From: Sequoia sempervirens
Lineage: Eukaryota; Streptophyta; Pinopsida; Cupressales; Cupressaceae
DNA length: 64,000 nucleotides
Direction of reading: 5' to 3'
Assembly: GCA_007258455.2 (NCBI GenBank)
Contig: VDFB02344382.1
Coordinates: forward strand, 124,001 to 188,000
Shown: positions 44,013 through 55,399 of the stretch, one piece after another
Numbering within the stretch: position 1 is the first letter of the stretch
Layout: every line of letters starts with the position of its first letter
Position numbers and translations under genes: made by a program
The notes under the pieces: model-generated
What the model saw: the letters and a program-made list of their open reading frames with translations, nothing else
Databases searched by the model: none
What the model was told of the DNA's origin: nothing

Positions 44013-45546
44013 TGTAATGTCCCCTTTCTAGTTACCAGCAGAAGATCGATTATTTTAGCCTTTATTTATTCCTGAGGCTAAAATTGGAGAAATAAGGGAA
44101 TAAATTATTAAATTAATTATTTATAAAGTCATCTCAAAATTATAATATGAAAAGGTGATTTTATATTTAATTAATTTAATATTAAGTGACTAAACAAAAT
44201 AATAAATCATAAAGTCACTTAAGTGAATAAAATAATATTTTATTCTAGAGGCTCCCTGGAGACTTGGTGAAAATTCTTTATAAGGAGCTTTTGTTCTTGC
44301 ATTTAGGCATCTTGGTTGTTGACATCTTTTCTACTACATTGGTGAGCTTAAATGCTTAGCAATTTGCCTAAGGGTCTGAAGACTCTAAGGTGCCGGTTTC
44401 GGTTGTGCAATATCAACCCTAGCTGGAAGGAGTGGGAGGTAATTTCAGTCTCTCATATTGTGCTCAAAATTTAGTGGCCATTGGCCAAATTTTGTCTTGG
44501 AGAGGAAAATTGATTCAAGAGATAATAGCAGATTTGTTGGATAATTTTCAGTCCATTGAAATGGACGATTTTGCTTGAGGAAGGACTGCTTGCTTGGAAG
44601 GGACGAATTTGATTTGGCTAATCATCAAAGTTCAGAATTTTGTTGCAACCTGGCCGCACTTATGGCAGGGGCGATTTTGTGAAATGAAGCTCCAAAAATT
44701 CTAGAAAAATTCAAAGAAGGTCGATTTGTTTAGGGAAAGGTTGGTGCATCATTTTGGAGGCCAAACAAAGCTTCATCAAGGAGATTTGAATTGGTTTATG
44801 GTTGCTGTTGCAAAAAATCAGGTTCCTTTATTTTGTCATTGCATTGCATTTTGGTGTCTTAGTATCATTTAGGAGATAACAGCTGATTTAATCAGCTCAT
44901 CATTGTAATTACAGTCAACATATGACTAAGGAGTTTGCATTGTAAGGCTGTAGCAATTATAATTGAATTGCATCTTAGTTTCAGACTTTATGTTGAATGT
45001 AATGTCTGATTGCATATTAAAATTTGATTGTAATTCTTCATAATATTGCAATACAATATTGGAGATATAAGGAGTTTGCATGGCATTAGTTTTCATGCCA
45101 AGTGTTTGTGAAAATGTCTCTTGGCTGTAGGTGTGCATTTGCATTTAAAAATTCATTTATATGCATTTGAAAAAGAAAGAAAGCTACATATCATTCTAGA
45201 TACTTGTTTAGTGGTCTTTGCAATCTTTTCCAAGCATTTTTACATCATTGGCAAGCATAAAAAATATACCCACAACAAACTGAAAACTCAGGATCAGCAA
45301 GTAAAGAGTTTGTGAGAGAAGTGTTTGATAATATTCCTTGAGGCAAACTTAGGCCAAATTTTGCTAGGAAGATTACGATGGTTTCCAAGTGTGAACATTG
45401 TCATTTTGGTCTATCCTTCTCCTTTAGGTGAAAAATCCTTAAGTGTTAGAGGGCTCTTAGCTACCAAGATCTTTATTTCACTTTAGTGAACCTAACATTA
45501 TTCCTTGAGGCAAAAATTTAGATCAAAAGTTGCAAGGGATATTACA
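44013..45546 (+). mobile_element. Solo LTR, family C
   Basis: A 1534-bp block, TGTAATGTCCCC to GGGATATTACA, flanked by ATCAC (44008-44012) and ATTAC (45547-45551), 4 of 5 matching. TTTTAGCCT/AGGCTAAAA hairpin at 44053-44083. TATA-like TTTATAAGGAG at about 44278. It ends 229 bp before the PUS3 exon at 45776. Confidence 0.75.
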
Positions 45547-45775
45547 ATTACAGTACACATTTCTGTCATTTGCTGTCTACAGCTAAGAAGAAAAAACATT
45601 CAGTTTACTGTATTCATATTTGATGGTTTCTTTAGTGGGTTGGTTGAAATCCATATTCAATTTTGTACTAATTCAAAAATCTTCTTGTATTAGATTAATT
45701 TTCATTTTATGTCATCTTTCTTTGTCCAAACAATCTGATTATTGCAACTTGTGATCTTTCTTGATTGCTTTGTAG

Positions 45776-45899
45776 GTGATTGATGAACTGCTTGACACCA
45801 ATAAGACATTTAGAAAACCACAGTATAAAATGGCATCTGACTTACCTCTTGTTCTTGAAACGTGTGAATTTGGAGGACTCGATTTCAGGTGCTCAGCTG
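45776..45899 (+). CDS. PUS3: PUS3 exon: C-terminal TruA-domain segment
   Basis: Continues the exon at 21948-22075 in phase 0: VIDELLDTNKTFRKPQYKMA then SDLPLVLETCEFGGLDFRCS. PUS3 homologues have the matching I-I-D-E-L-L, K-P-Q-Y and P-L-V-L...C-F series at this point, after the I-G-Q-G-M-E block. The acceptor is TTTGTAG and the donor GCTG|GTAATA at 45899/45900. In this family the segment closes the catalytic fold. The less conserved C-terminal exon(s) must lie downstream and were not identified in this window. No stop inside the exon. Intact residues on both sides of the long intron suggest a working gene. Confidence 0.9.
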
Positions 45900-46852
45900 G
45901 TAATAACAAAATATTAAATTGCTTTATGTTTTTCGGTAGTTTTGAATATGCAATTATTTCTTCTCTTTGCCATAAAATTGATATGGTCACAACGTTCAAC
46001 CATGGGAAAGAGTACTTTGTGTAAATTAAATATGCACACATTTAGAGATTAGAAAATAAATAAGATTTATTTTTCTAAAAGTTTTAGAATGACAATGAAT
46101 TTCATATTATAGGAGGTAGATAGAGAGTATATAAAATAAACTTTGAAGAACCTATTATTTCTAAAATGTAACATCGTCATTGGTTTCTAACAAGTAGTAT
46201 TATAGCTATTATTTCTAAAATCTAAACTTTTAATGCACCAATTTATTAGTGACAGTAACTTGTACTATGTAGTGTCCCTTTTTTAATTATTTATTAAACT
46301 CTGAAATTTTACCAAGTTCCTATCTATATGCAATTCTGGAATAAATATCAAATTTATTATTATTGTAGCAGACTATAATAAACAACAATCTATAGCAGAA
46401 GTTCTGTTTGGTTGCTGTCTTGTGCTGTCTTGTGTTCTCTGCTGGTTTTTACTGTTTTGCTGAGCTAAACGATCTATCTTTCGATTTGTAAAAGGTTACA
46501 GGGCCCTTTCAAAACCCTGCTTATCTAATAAAAAACAATCTATAGCAGAAATCTTTTGTTCATTTATTGTTCAAACCACCAAAATAAACAGCAAACCCTG
46601 CTCATGAAATATGTATGCAACAAGGACTGCTTTAGAAGGTACAACAAATTTATCACAATTGTGATCTGCTCCTATAAAACAGAGTTTGTAGACTTGGACT
46701 TGGAGAGTACTTGCCAAGCTGAAAAATTCGAACTCGGAGAGTACTTGGCAACTTAAAAAACACTTAAATTTTATGCAAAATATAGCTACAAAACGTATCA
46801 AATGAGTTTGGTGGGGGTTTGGGGGCAATTTGAAGAAAACACACACACTTAT
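45900..46852. other. Probable PUS3 downstream intron
   Basis: AT-rich, no clear exon. It contains the short LINE-like insertion at 46401-46533. Confidence 0.5.
46384..46550 (+). mobile_element. Truncated LINE-like insertion with 17-bp target duplication
   Basis: AACAATCTATAGCAGAA occurs at 46384-46400 and 46534-46550. Between them 133 bp end with TTATCTAATAAAAA. A short 5'-truncated insert with an A-rich 3' end and a long, perfect duplication is the signature of LINE-type target-primed insertion. Too short to show coding sequence. Confidence 0.7.
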
Positions 46853-48031
46853 ACTGAGGGGGTGCAATGGTGGGGGGGCGAGGGGTGAATCAATATAATA
46901 CCAACTTTTTCAATTTATAACTTTGGCAATCATAAAGCAATAATCAAGATATCCACACATGCAAGATCTAACAATAGAGAATACAAGATGTACACACAAT
47001 TTTATGTGGAAACCCTTGTAGAAGAAAACCACGGAAAAATATTTGTTTTTATAGGAAACTTCTTACAACTTTGTAGGCACCAACCCATAGGAGACACCAA
47101 TACCCTCCATTGAGCACCAACTCAGCAAGAGACATCGATCTCTTTGAGCAAGAGGCTCCAACCTCTGGATCTTGCTGATTAGAGGGTACCAACCTTCGAA
47201 ATACAAAATAATGATGATGTTGTTGGATCTGCCTTAGATCCCTTCAAAAGTCTGCCCGCTTTTACACACAAATCTGCCTTGAATCTCTGCTCTAAAAACC
47301 TCCACTCAGATCTGCAACATGTTCTTCAAAATATGCTCACAAATCTGATCAGAAAGATGTACTACTTCCACGAATATTTCTGCTCATAGGTCTGCAATAA
47401 TACACTTCAGAATCTGCTCATATTCTTTGATAATTTCTGCTCATAATGTCTGCAATAATTCTGCAATAATCTTCATTAATATCTGCTCATTTTATGCTCC
47501 TTAGATCTGCTCTCAGGTCTGCTCATTAACTGCTTGAATGGGAATGATGTTCAGTGAATCGCTTCTTGATTTGAACCCCAAATGAACTCCTTTTTATATG
47601 TGCAAGTGCACCCTTTAATCCAATGGATGCAACCCCCCATACAGGTCGGCCAAGGCAGCCCTTCATTTATTTTATTTTCTTTCACCAAGGTAGGGCACTC
47701 ATCCCCATGAGGTTGGCCCAACTGAAAGTTTTTATTTAATTAATTTTTATTTGTTTTACAAATGTGGGTGCCCAAACCAAAGGGGGGGAGGTCGGCCCAA
47801 AATAAAAAATAAAATTAATTTATTTTTAATTTCTAAATTTACTAGAAATTGGGCGCCAAGCATGGAAAAGGTTGTCCCACATAAATATCAAGTAATATTG
47901 GTTTTCTTGGTTTTTCTTTCCTCTATGGGTTGGCCACCTTTGACATCAATGACAACATTTTTTCCAACAATCCTTTGTCATTGATGGAAATCTTGCAAAT
48001 AAACAATTTTGAAAAGCAATAAGATCATACA
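46853..48031 (-). mobile_element. Copia 3' LTR (left end approximate)
   Basis: On the minus strand it starts TGTATGATCTTATTGC right after the purine-rich CAGGGGGAGA (48032-48041), a typical copia polypurine tract. It follows the copia RNase H end at 48161. The left end is placed at TGAGGGGGTGCAATGG (46853) by analogy with SIRE-type LTRs, which end near GGTGAATCAATAT-type sequence. The left limit is uncertain. Confidence 0.65.
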
Positions 48032-48160
48032 TCTCCCCCTGACTGAATTGCTCCCCCTGACTCTACTCCTTCCCCTTTGACATCAGTGGCAAAGGATTTC
48101 TGGGGTCAAAAGATAAGACAATGAATAGCTCCCCCTGGACACATGCTTCCCTTGAAGAAC

Positions 48161-48420
48161 TTAGTGAATAGATGAGAGTGATAACACTCCCAATTTCTCT
48201 CTCAGGTACTCAAAAGTCTCTTTTGGAAGAGGCTTTGTGAAAATATCTGCAATTTGGTCCTTTGTAGCAACATACTCCAACTTTACTTGCTGCTCAAGTA
48301 CTTGCTTCCTCAAGAAATCATACTTAATTAGAATGTGCTTTGTCTTGGAGTGCATAATTGGGTTCTTTGATATGTTTATGGCACTCATATTATCATTATA
48401 AAGAAGAATATTTACCATAA
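48161..48420 (-). pseudogene. Ty1/copia pol C-terminus (RNase H), fragment
   Basis: Minus-strand peptide with NMSAINISKNPIMHSKTKHI, LRKQVLEQQVKLEYVATKDQ and IADIFTKPLPKETF is the C-terminal end of a copia polyprotein. The D/N-N-x-S-A-I and D-I-F-T-K-P-L signatures are plain. Upstream pol is lost: homology stops at about 48420, where plus-strand LINE-like sequence begins. A second purine-rich repeat CAGGGGGAG lies on the minus strand downstream. A relic without catalytic potential. Confidence 0.9.
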
Positions 48421-49037
48421 AAGCGAAATTGGGCGAGGAGGGTGAATTTGGCAATTTTGGCAAGACGGCAAGGCAAGAGCAAAGGTAGTGAAAAGATAGC
48501 CTGAAGGATTGTCCCACAAGTTCTTGGAGATTTTTTTGTTAAGTAGTTCAAGAAGTTGGAGATTGAAAAGGAGACTAAAGAGGGCAGAAAGTTAGCAAAT
48601 GGGTTCTCTATTGGCAATGATAATTTGGAGACCTTAGAATATATCCCTTATATTTAAATTCCAAACAATTTTCTCAATTCAAAGGTGGAGAAGCTGAAAA
48701 AGAATGTGGTAGTTGCAAAAGTTATTTGTATTTGGTCGTCCATGGAGAGGATCAAAACATGGATAAGTAAAAAATGGAAAGATCTTTCCTCAAACATTAG
48801 TGTTTTGGCGCTAGGGTTTCTTTAGATTGTGTTTTAGTTAAAATTCAAGCGAGACAATGTGCTTAAGGGTGGAAGTTGCTTCATGGGTAATGCTGGTCTC
48901 TACATTCATCTTTGGTAAGTGGGCTTTGATCTGCATACAAAAATGATTCAAGATGTGCCGATTTGGATCAGATTGTAAAAGTCACCACAAGAATTGTCGT
49001 CCAATGAGATTTTTCAATTAACTGGCAATTACCTAGG
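48421..49037 (+). pseudogene. LINE ORF1 fragment (DUF4283-like), decayed
   Basis: Plus-strand reading with stops and shifts: KTWISKKWKDLSS (about 48750), FKRDNVLKGGSCFMGNAGLY (about 48848-48905), then HTKMIQDVPIWI, and LSSNEIFQLTGNYLG just before 49037. The order W...KW, vL..G.wF...GLyi..W, D....PvWvrL...p.e......iGn.LG is that of the DUF4283 domain in plant L1-type ORF1 proteins. The fragment is cut at 49037 by an LTR-like start. Confidence 0.6.
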
Positions 49038-49620
49038 TGTAATGTCTCCAATTTTTGTAAGTTAGCATTGTGAATTAAATAATTAATTTTTAAATTGTCG
49101 AAAAAGGTTAAAATTAAAAGGCAAATTAATTATTTATTGGTCCAAAAGTAACTTAAGTTTTTAGAAAAGTTAAATATATTGATTAAGTTACTTTTTGATA
49201 AATTCTCAAAAGAATTAAAATAAATGTGAAAAGGAAAAAAGATGGGAATTCAAGAAATTGGAGGAGTTACAGAGTGGAAGGGATTAAAAGATTTGAGGAG
49301 TTTTGTTGCAACTATGCTAGATTTGGGAATTGAGAACAGGTTCTTTGTTGGTTGATCAAAGTTCACCGTATCCTTTTGGAGGATGGAAACCCCTTCAAAG
49401 AAGGTCAACTTTGGTGGTTAGATTATCCACCCTGGCTGATAATTGGCAGATTCATTCAGAATTCGTATTTGAGCGTTAACGTTGAAGAACTCAAAATTCA
49501 GGAAGTCTTGTTCCAAGTTGAATTTCAAATGTGTATCAGAGCAGAATTGAGAATTGAATAAATTTATTATTGTATGAAATATCCCCAATAGGGGATTATG
49601 CAAAATTCTGGATTTTTTAA
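49038..49620 (+). mobile_element. Partial LTR-like sequence, family C
   Basis: TGTAATGTCTCC start after the LINE fragment, AT-rich U3-like text and GGAGGATGGAAACCCC at about 49378 comparable to 39905. No matching end or target duplication was established. Confidence 0.4.
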
Positions 49621-50439
49621 ACTTTTGATTTCTGCCCTAATTTTATGATTTTTATTTTCAGATTGATCAAACACTTATAACAGCCAATTTATAATATCAA
49701 AACACATCAAATATTATGCTCAAATGATTTACTCAATATCAGAGACGAAATACAACATGAAATGCACAATATAGGAACAATAATTGCATTCAATGAGTCC
49801 GAAACTTTGAAGATAACTTTGCTGTCATAAATCAGGATGTAGAAGTCTGAAAGTACATCAACACATGGGCAAAAACATAACCAACATGCCCAGAGATATT
49901 GCTGTCTAAAATCAGATTAAAACCCTAGGGTTTATACATACCAAATTATGGCAAAATAACTTTCAAAAGGTGGAATCACCCTCTAAGAGTGTGGCACCTA
50001 GGTTAAGGCATGAAACCCTAATGCAAATGATTGCCAACACACCAAAAACTGCTCCAGAAATGATGCGCTCAGGTCTGCTCCAAATTAGCTAGGGTTTGCT
50101 GCTCCAAAGTTGTAAAAATGTCACCACAACAATCTCCAAAAAGCAAGTGAACCCTTCCCAAGTGTGGCGCACCAATATAGGGTGAAACCCTAATGACAAA
50201 AATGGTCCCAAAATGCCACCTTAGACTTCTCCAATACCGATTTCAATATCTGAATAGTAAAAAGACTTCAAAAGAAACAAACCCTAGATGGGTGAATCCT
50301 CCATGGCAAGTGCTTAGGGTTTGTTACAAATTTATGAAACAACCTTCTAAAAATGGATGCTCAAATCTGCTCGAAGGATGCTAATGGTGTCGTTGTTGAG
50401 ATTGATCAACGCACAGAAGATCATGTTGGAGATCACCAA
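49621..50439. other. Degenerate repeat sequence, no gene
   Basis: Contains loosely repeated AAACCCTAATG/GTGGCRC words (near 49990, 50165 and 50300). No coding family recognised. Confidence 0.4.
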
Positions 50440-51466
50440 GCTTGCAGACAATATCTGACTGCCCAAAAGTTGGGCGCCTTTATTCAACATGGGCTCTTTT
50501 GACTGACACTTAGCCAATTTCTTGACATTTTTTATTCAACTTTCACCGTTAGGTGTCTTTTGCTTGATCTTTGCCTCTGATTGCTTGATAGGTCCTGTGG
50601 ACGCGTAGCTGGATTGATCGTGAAGCTGAGAGAGAGTTGAGCAGATGCCATGTATATAGCAGTGGTTGGAAACTTCATCAGGTGCCTTAGATTCAAGGGA
50701 ACCCCTGGCCAGCAGGGGTGCTTTTGCCTTGTTATGCACTGATTCATCATTGATTTTGTATGCTTTGATGATCAACCATTGTTGTCGTTTGATGTGTCTC
50801 GTAGGATGGCTGACAAGTTTGTTGCAAGGCTGAGCTGATGCTGAAGAGATCTTGTGAAGACAAGTTTTATCAAAAGTGATATCAGGTTCCTTCAGTTCAA
50901 GGGCGCCTTTCTTCAGCAGGGGCGCTTTTCCCAAGTGTAACTGCATTGTCTCCTTGTTTACAAGGCGTTGCTTTTCCAGAGTTAGTCATATCTGGCATTT
51001 TCTGATTTTGAGAATCCCTTCCGTGAGGTAGCATCTTTTCAGAGAATTTTTGCCATGGTTTCTTCGTTGAAGCTTTTGAAGCTTAGCTTTCAGCACCTAG
51101 TACTGGCCAATCTGCCATTAATGGATGCGGAGCTCCTAACTTTGTTCCTGAAAAATGAAAATAGACCCACCAGATTAAAAACATACTTTTTGATGATTCT
51201 AACTTGACCAATGTGATTGTGAAGTCGATTAATCCTATCAAAATCATTTTGAATCATTTCTGGGAAGGTCCTATTTTCGGGGATTTCCCCAAAAATAGGG
51301 GTACGAAACACTAATTTTCAAATTTTCAGAAATTTGCAAGCATCTTCCTTTACACAAACCCACAAAAATCTTATGTTTGGTTTGACGTAAAACAGACTTT
51401 TGACAACATTTTACATGATTTATCTCAATTTAAGTAAAATGCCAAAAAAAGATTTTGGGTACAACA
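50440..51466. repeat. Family-B-like block with a GGGCGCC array
   Basis: Units near 50472, 50695 and 50901 (223 and 206 bp apart) carry GGGCGCC-type words and CAGGGGYGCTTTT. Then comes about 300 bp with a CCTATTTTCGG...CCCCAAAAATAGG hairpin (51271-51299). It ends at GGGTACAACA (51466), as do the blocks ending at 1182 and 56984. Confidence 0.6.
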
Positions 51467-51731
51467 CAACCAAGCACCAAACTAGCATCACCAAAACTGA
51501 CAAAAAACTCCAGAGATCAAAAAATATCATAGATCGCCATCTTGAATAAGCTCAATCTGCTCTTCAATGTAAAGAACAGTCACTAATTCAGCTAGGTGCT
51601 ATCTTGCAAGCACGAAATTGAGAGGGGCTAGGAGGTATGTGTTCCTCGAAGCAAGGGTCTGAAGAAATTTCAGCAGCAATTCGTTATATTTGCAAAGATA
51701 GTCTCAAATGAAGGAAAGCTCTCATATTTAT
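51467..51731 (-). mobile_element. LTR fragment with R/U5 motif
   Basis: Minus-strand copy of the conserved motif (GCTTCGAGGAAC...CCTCCTAGC) at 51627-51652, followed on that strand by CGTGCTTGCAAGATAGCACC. Cut on the right by a copia LTR at 51732. Confidence 0.6.
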
Positions 51732-52314
51732 TGTTAATGTAATTGCAGCTTCGGGCTTCATACTTCCCTATTAATATGTGATTATTCAATGTAAAGAGGC
51801 GCTTCACATGGCAACTTTGTAATTATCTTCTTGGCCGACCTTCCTTGTAAATTCTATTTATTAAATTGAAATTATATTTTTATGTGGCAACCTTGCATGA
51901 AAAGGTGTGACCTCTCTCCTTCAAGTTGTATAAATACAAGATCATTCCACTCCATTTGTGCTTCAATTAAGTTCGAGTATTTCTTCTCTTCCAAGTGCGA
52001 ATTCTTCAAGGGAAGATCAATCAAGTGCAGATTGCAAATTATCACGAGCAGATAGCGAATTTCTTAAGGGAAGATTTGAGTTACAAGGAAGTGCTGATTA
52101 CTTGTTATCATTGCATCTTGTGAAGGTGCTACATATTGGCCTTGAGATTGGCCTCATTGTAAAGAGACTTGTTGCCATTATTGATATATTATAGAGAGAT
52201 ATTTGTTGCTAGGTTTTTCACCTCAAGAGGAGGGTTTTCCTAGGGTATCTGCTGTGTTATTGTGTCTGATTTTTGAATTAATTTTCTGTGCATTACATCT
52301 AATCTTAAAACTAA
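51732..52314 (+). mobile_element. Copia-type 5' LTR
   Basis: A 583-bp block, TGTTAATG to CTAACA, with TGTTA/TAACA inverted ends. TATA-like GTATAAATACAAG at 51929. A tRNA-Met primer-binding site TGGTATCAGAGC follows at once (52315-52326). A short leader and ATG at 52420 follow, but the element is interrupted at 52437. Confidence 0.8.
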
Positions 52315-52436
52315 CATGGTATCAGAGCAGGTTTGAAGAAGATCTTGATCAGATCTCTATTACAGCGATACTCTTTATTCTCTTTCTCATCGTTGTTTAC
52401 TTCTATCTCTTCGTCAAAGATGGTGATCGGTCTTAA
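52315..52436 (+). mobile_element. Copia primer-binding site and leader
   Basis: TGGTATCAGAGCAGG directly after the LTR, then leader sequence to ATGGTGATCGGTCTTAA, where a TGTCATGTCCCC-starting block is inserted. Confidence 0.75.
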
Positions 52437-53069
52437 TGTCATGTCCCCTTCTAGTTGACATCTCTCAGAGCACAGGATTAGCCTATTATGCGACCCTCGT
52501 AGGCTGATAGATGGGATAGAGGGTCTTGATGGAGCTTGGCTCAGCTTTAGATTGTCAGTATTTGATCAGTTGGCTTTCGTTCGGGTTCGTTCGGACACTT
52601 CTAGCCTGAGTTGCTATTTTTAGCAGTATTCAACACTCAGCGTGGGACCCCTGCTATTTTTAGTAGTATGGATGGATTACGTGCACAATCACTTCCTTAT
52701 TCGTCAGCTTTGTTGGCGTAAAATCTAACACCTCTGGAGTGCAGGTTTGTACGGACAGCTATGTACACTACGCAATGAGTGCTCTTCAAATTAGGAGGGG
52801 AAGCTCCCTCGTTGTGCTGGAATGCATGAAAAGAAAAGTAATCTAAGTCCTATCTTTTGTTCTCACTGGAAGAGCACAAGGTTAAGAAAACCAAGAACGT
52901 TGCAGCTAAGGATTTTCTGGTTTTCAGATCATTAACTACAACTAAGCTATCTACTTTAAATCTATCCAATTTCCTCAAGAAAACGAGCATGAGGAAATGG
53001 AGCAGGGGTTGATTATAGACGATAAACGTGTTTAGATTCTCTACTTGAAGGCAAGGTGGCGCATCTATC

Positions 53070-53475
53070 AGCTCAATCTAGACAAGTTTATTGGGCACAA
53101 AACAGATTTAAGAATTTACCAAGACAATCTTATGGAACCCTGTGTGGCATAACACTTGATCGAAATAGTAAAGTCTTCACAAAACAGATTCATCATCACA
53201 ATCTCACGAAACCCTATGTGGCATAACCTTTGATTATAATGATAAAGATTCACAAAACAGATTTATCACCGTAATTTCTCGAAACCCTATGTGGCATAAC
53301 GATTGATCACAATGGTAAATAGACATAAAACAAATTTATCATCTCAATCTCTCGAAACCCTATGTGGCATAACACTTGATTGAAATGATAAAAGATTCAC
53401 AAGACAGAAAGAATCCACCATTACAATTGCATGAAACCCTATGTGGCATAACACTTAATCGTAATAGCGAAGACA
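53070..53475. repeat. Tandem array, about 73 bp x 5
   Basis: AACCCTATGTGGCATAAC or close variants have their core at 53141, 53215, 53288, 53361 and 53440, giving spacings of 74, 73, 73 and 79 bp. Each is followed by CTTGATYRWAAT, a TTCACAAAACAGATTTATCA-like stretch and a TCTCGAAA word. Confidence 0.85.
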
Positions 53476-55399
53476 CATGAACAAATACCAAAAAGAGCAA
53501 TATTGAGGGCAAGGTAGGCGCAGCATATATTTCTCTCTCAAGCAAAAGTTATTTACAAATGAGCAAAAGCTCTTATTTATATACATCAAGGTGTAGGAAC
53601 CCTAAAATCACCTTGAGTCATCTACAGTCTTGCAATGCATGCAAGATTTATTGCCAAACCCTAATGAAGTAAACTATACAGTTAACTGGAAAACTACCAT
53701 CGATTAACCGAACATCTAATCTAAAATGGACAATTGTCGAGCATGCACGTCCTTAAGCGAGTTAAGCTGGAAGACTACCATCAGATTAACGTAAAACCCT
53801 AAATAAAACTCCAAGTGTGTAAAGCTGATCTCAGAATAGATATGCATGTGATGACAACATCGAGTTAACTTGAAAGGGTAACGCCAAGTTAACTCCTGTG
53901 CGTAATGTCTATCCTGAGAGGTGGGAACTGAAGTCTACTGGTCGTGATCTCGAGCAACCAATCCCTCAACGAGATTGTCATCACATCTGAATGTCAGCAA
54001 CTTGAGCAATCTTGGCAATCTTCACACTCAACCTAGCATTTCACTGACTTATAGCTTTGGTGGCTTCGTAACGAAGTGATGGCTATTATCTCATCTGCAG
54101 CTTGATACAAATCGGTCTCACTTTTCTAGAAATCATGAATTAAGACCGATTTGGTCTTGAATCGTCTGTGTGTCTTGTACTCTGAAAAACTTCGCTGTTA
54201 CTGTGAACGGCTATATTACGACAACTTTTACGGAAAAGGAAAACTAAAATAGCCTGCGAGGCTAAAAATAGCCTTTCGAAGAGTTATTTTCGGCGAAAAT
54301 CTGAGATATGGGTTTTGTCCAGAAGAAGATTCTAAGACAACCCAGAATGTCAGATTTGCGAAAATTTGACTTCTACTCGACCATGCAAGGAATTTTCAGT
54401 TGAGAAAATTAGAAAGTCGAGAACTGATGCTCTGGAGTAAATTTTCTTGAAAAATTCTGGCACATGGGTTTTCTCGAGGAAGCTATTCTGAATCAACCCA
54501 GATGATTTGTTTTGCTAAAAGTCGCCAATTCTTCAAACATGCGAAAGAATTTAAGACGAGAAATAGAAGAATTTAAGACAGAAGAAAGAAGTTTTTAGTG
54601 CTTTGCTTCTGCTAAAATCGCCATCTTGTCTGAAGTTTGCTGATAATTCTGACTTGTACCTGCAGAGAAAATGTTTTGATGTCTTCGCCAATGATTGTTG
54701 ATGAAGACTTTGCCTTTGGTTTGCTAAAATTCGCCTTTGCTTGGAAAAATGAATTTGCCTTGAAGATACGCCTTGTGAATGAAGAAAAACGATTTTTGCT
54801 CAAAAATACGCCTTTGCTCTGAAGAAAAACGAATTTTGCTCAAAAATACGCCTTTGCTTTGAAGAAAAACGAATTTCTCTTTAGCTTTGTGAATATTAAA
54901 TGAAGATGGCGCCATGCTTAAAGAAGATGAAATTCGCATCAATCTGACAACTGCAAGATTTAAAACCTCAGCTGAAAATAGAAGCCTTTTGATTGGACCC
55001 CTTTCAGTTCCACTACCACTGACTGGAAGTTCAAATTTGAAAATAATAATAAAATATTTTATTATCATGCAAAAGCGCCAAAAATAGAAAATCGCCATCT
55101 TATGCTAAAATGACAAATATTCTGAACTTCAGTTGACAATTTTGTTGAAGCTCTGAGATTCATCGTCAGACTTCAACGATTCCGAAAAGTCATCTCTTGA
55201 GCATATAGGCGTCCATTTGCTCAAGATACCTCATTTTTTACTAAATCCCTATTTAATAGCTGACAGCACTGTCACGACTGGCCAACTTCGACACTGATTT
55301 CTGGATGACCGGGTGATGCTGAGACTGATATGAGGAATTCATCGGAAAGCCTACTGAACAAGGAAGAAATGTCTGCTGGGAGACACTACTGCAAAATCC
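53476..55399. other. Inner part of the 4.5-kb block
   Basis: Contains a three-fold AAAATACGCCTTTGCTYTGAAG repeat at about 54800-54860 and CTAAAAATAG half-hairpins (54250-54290). Open frames at 54612-55098 are built from these repeats and are not treated as genes. Confidence 0.5.

Larger units (their letters stand above)
22076..45775 (+). other. 23.7-kb PUS3 intron containing nested retroelements
   Basis: Donor ACT|GTGAGT at 22075/22076 and acceptor TTTGTAG|GTG at 45775/45776 join two exons whose peptides are contiguous in PUS3 homologues (IGQGMESPT then VIDELLDTNK). The intron contains the giant family-E unit with a nested family-A element, an inverted LTR structure and two solo LTRs. Together these account for most of its length. 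Confidence 0.85.

Noticed and set aside
49032..50003. ACCTAGG at both 49031-49037 and about 49996-50002, as a duplication for an LTR starting at 49038
   Set aside because: A 5-bp duplication would leave an end in CAC rather than CA. A 6-bp one gives a CA end but is atypical, and the sequence after 50002 does not continue the LINE reading.
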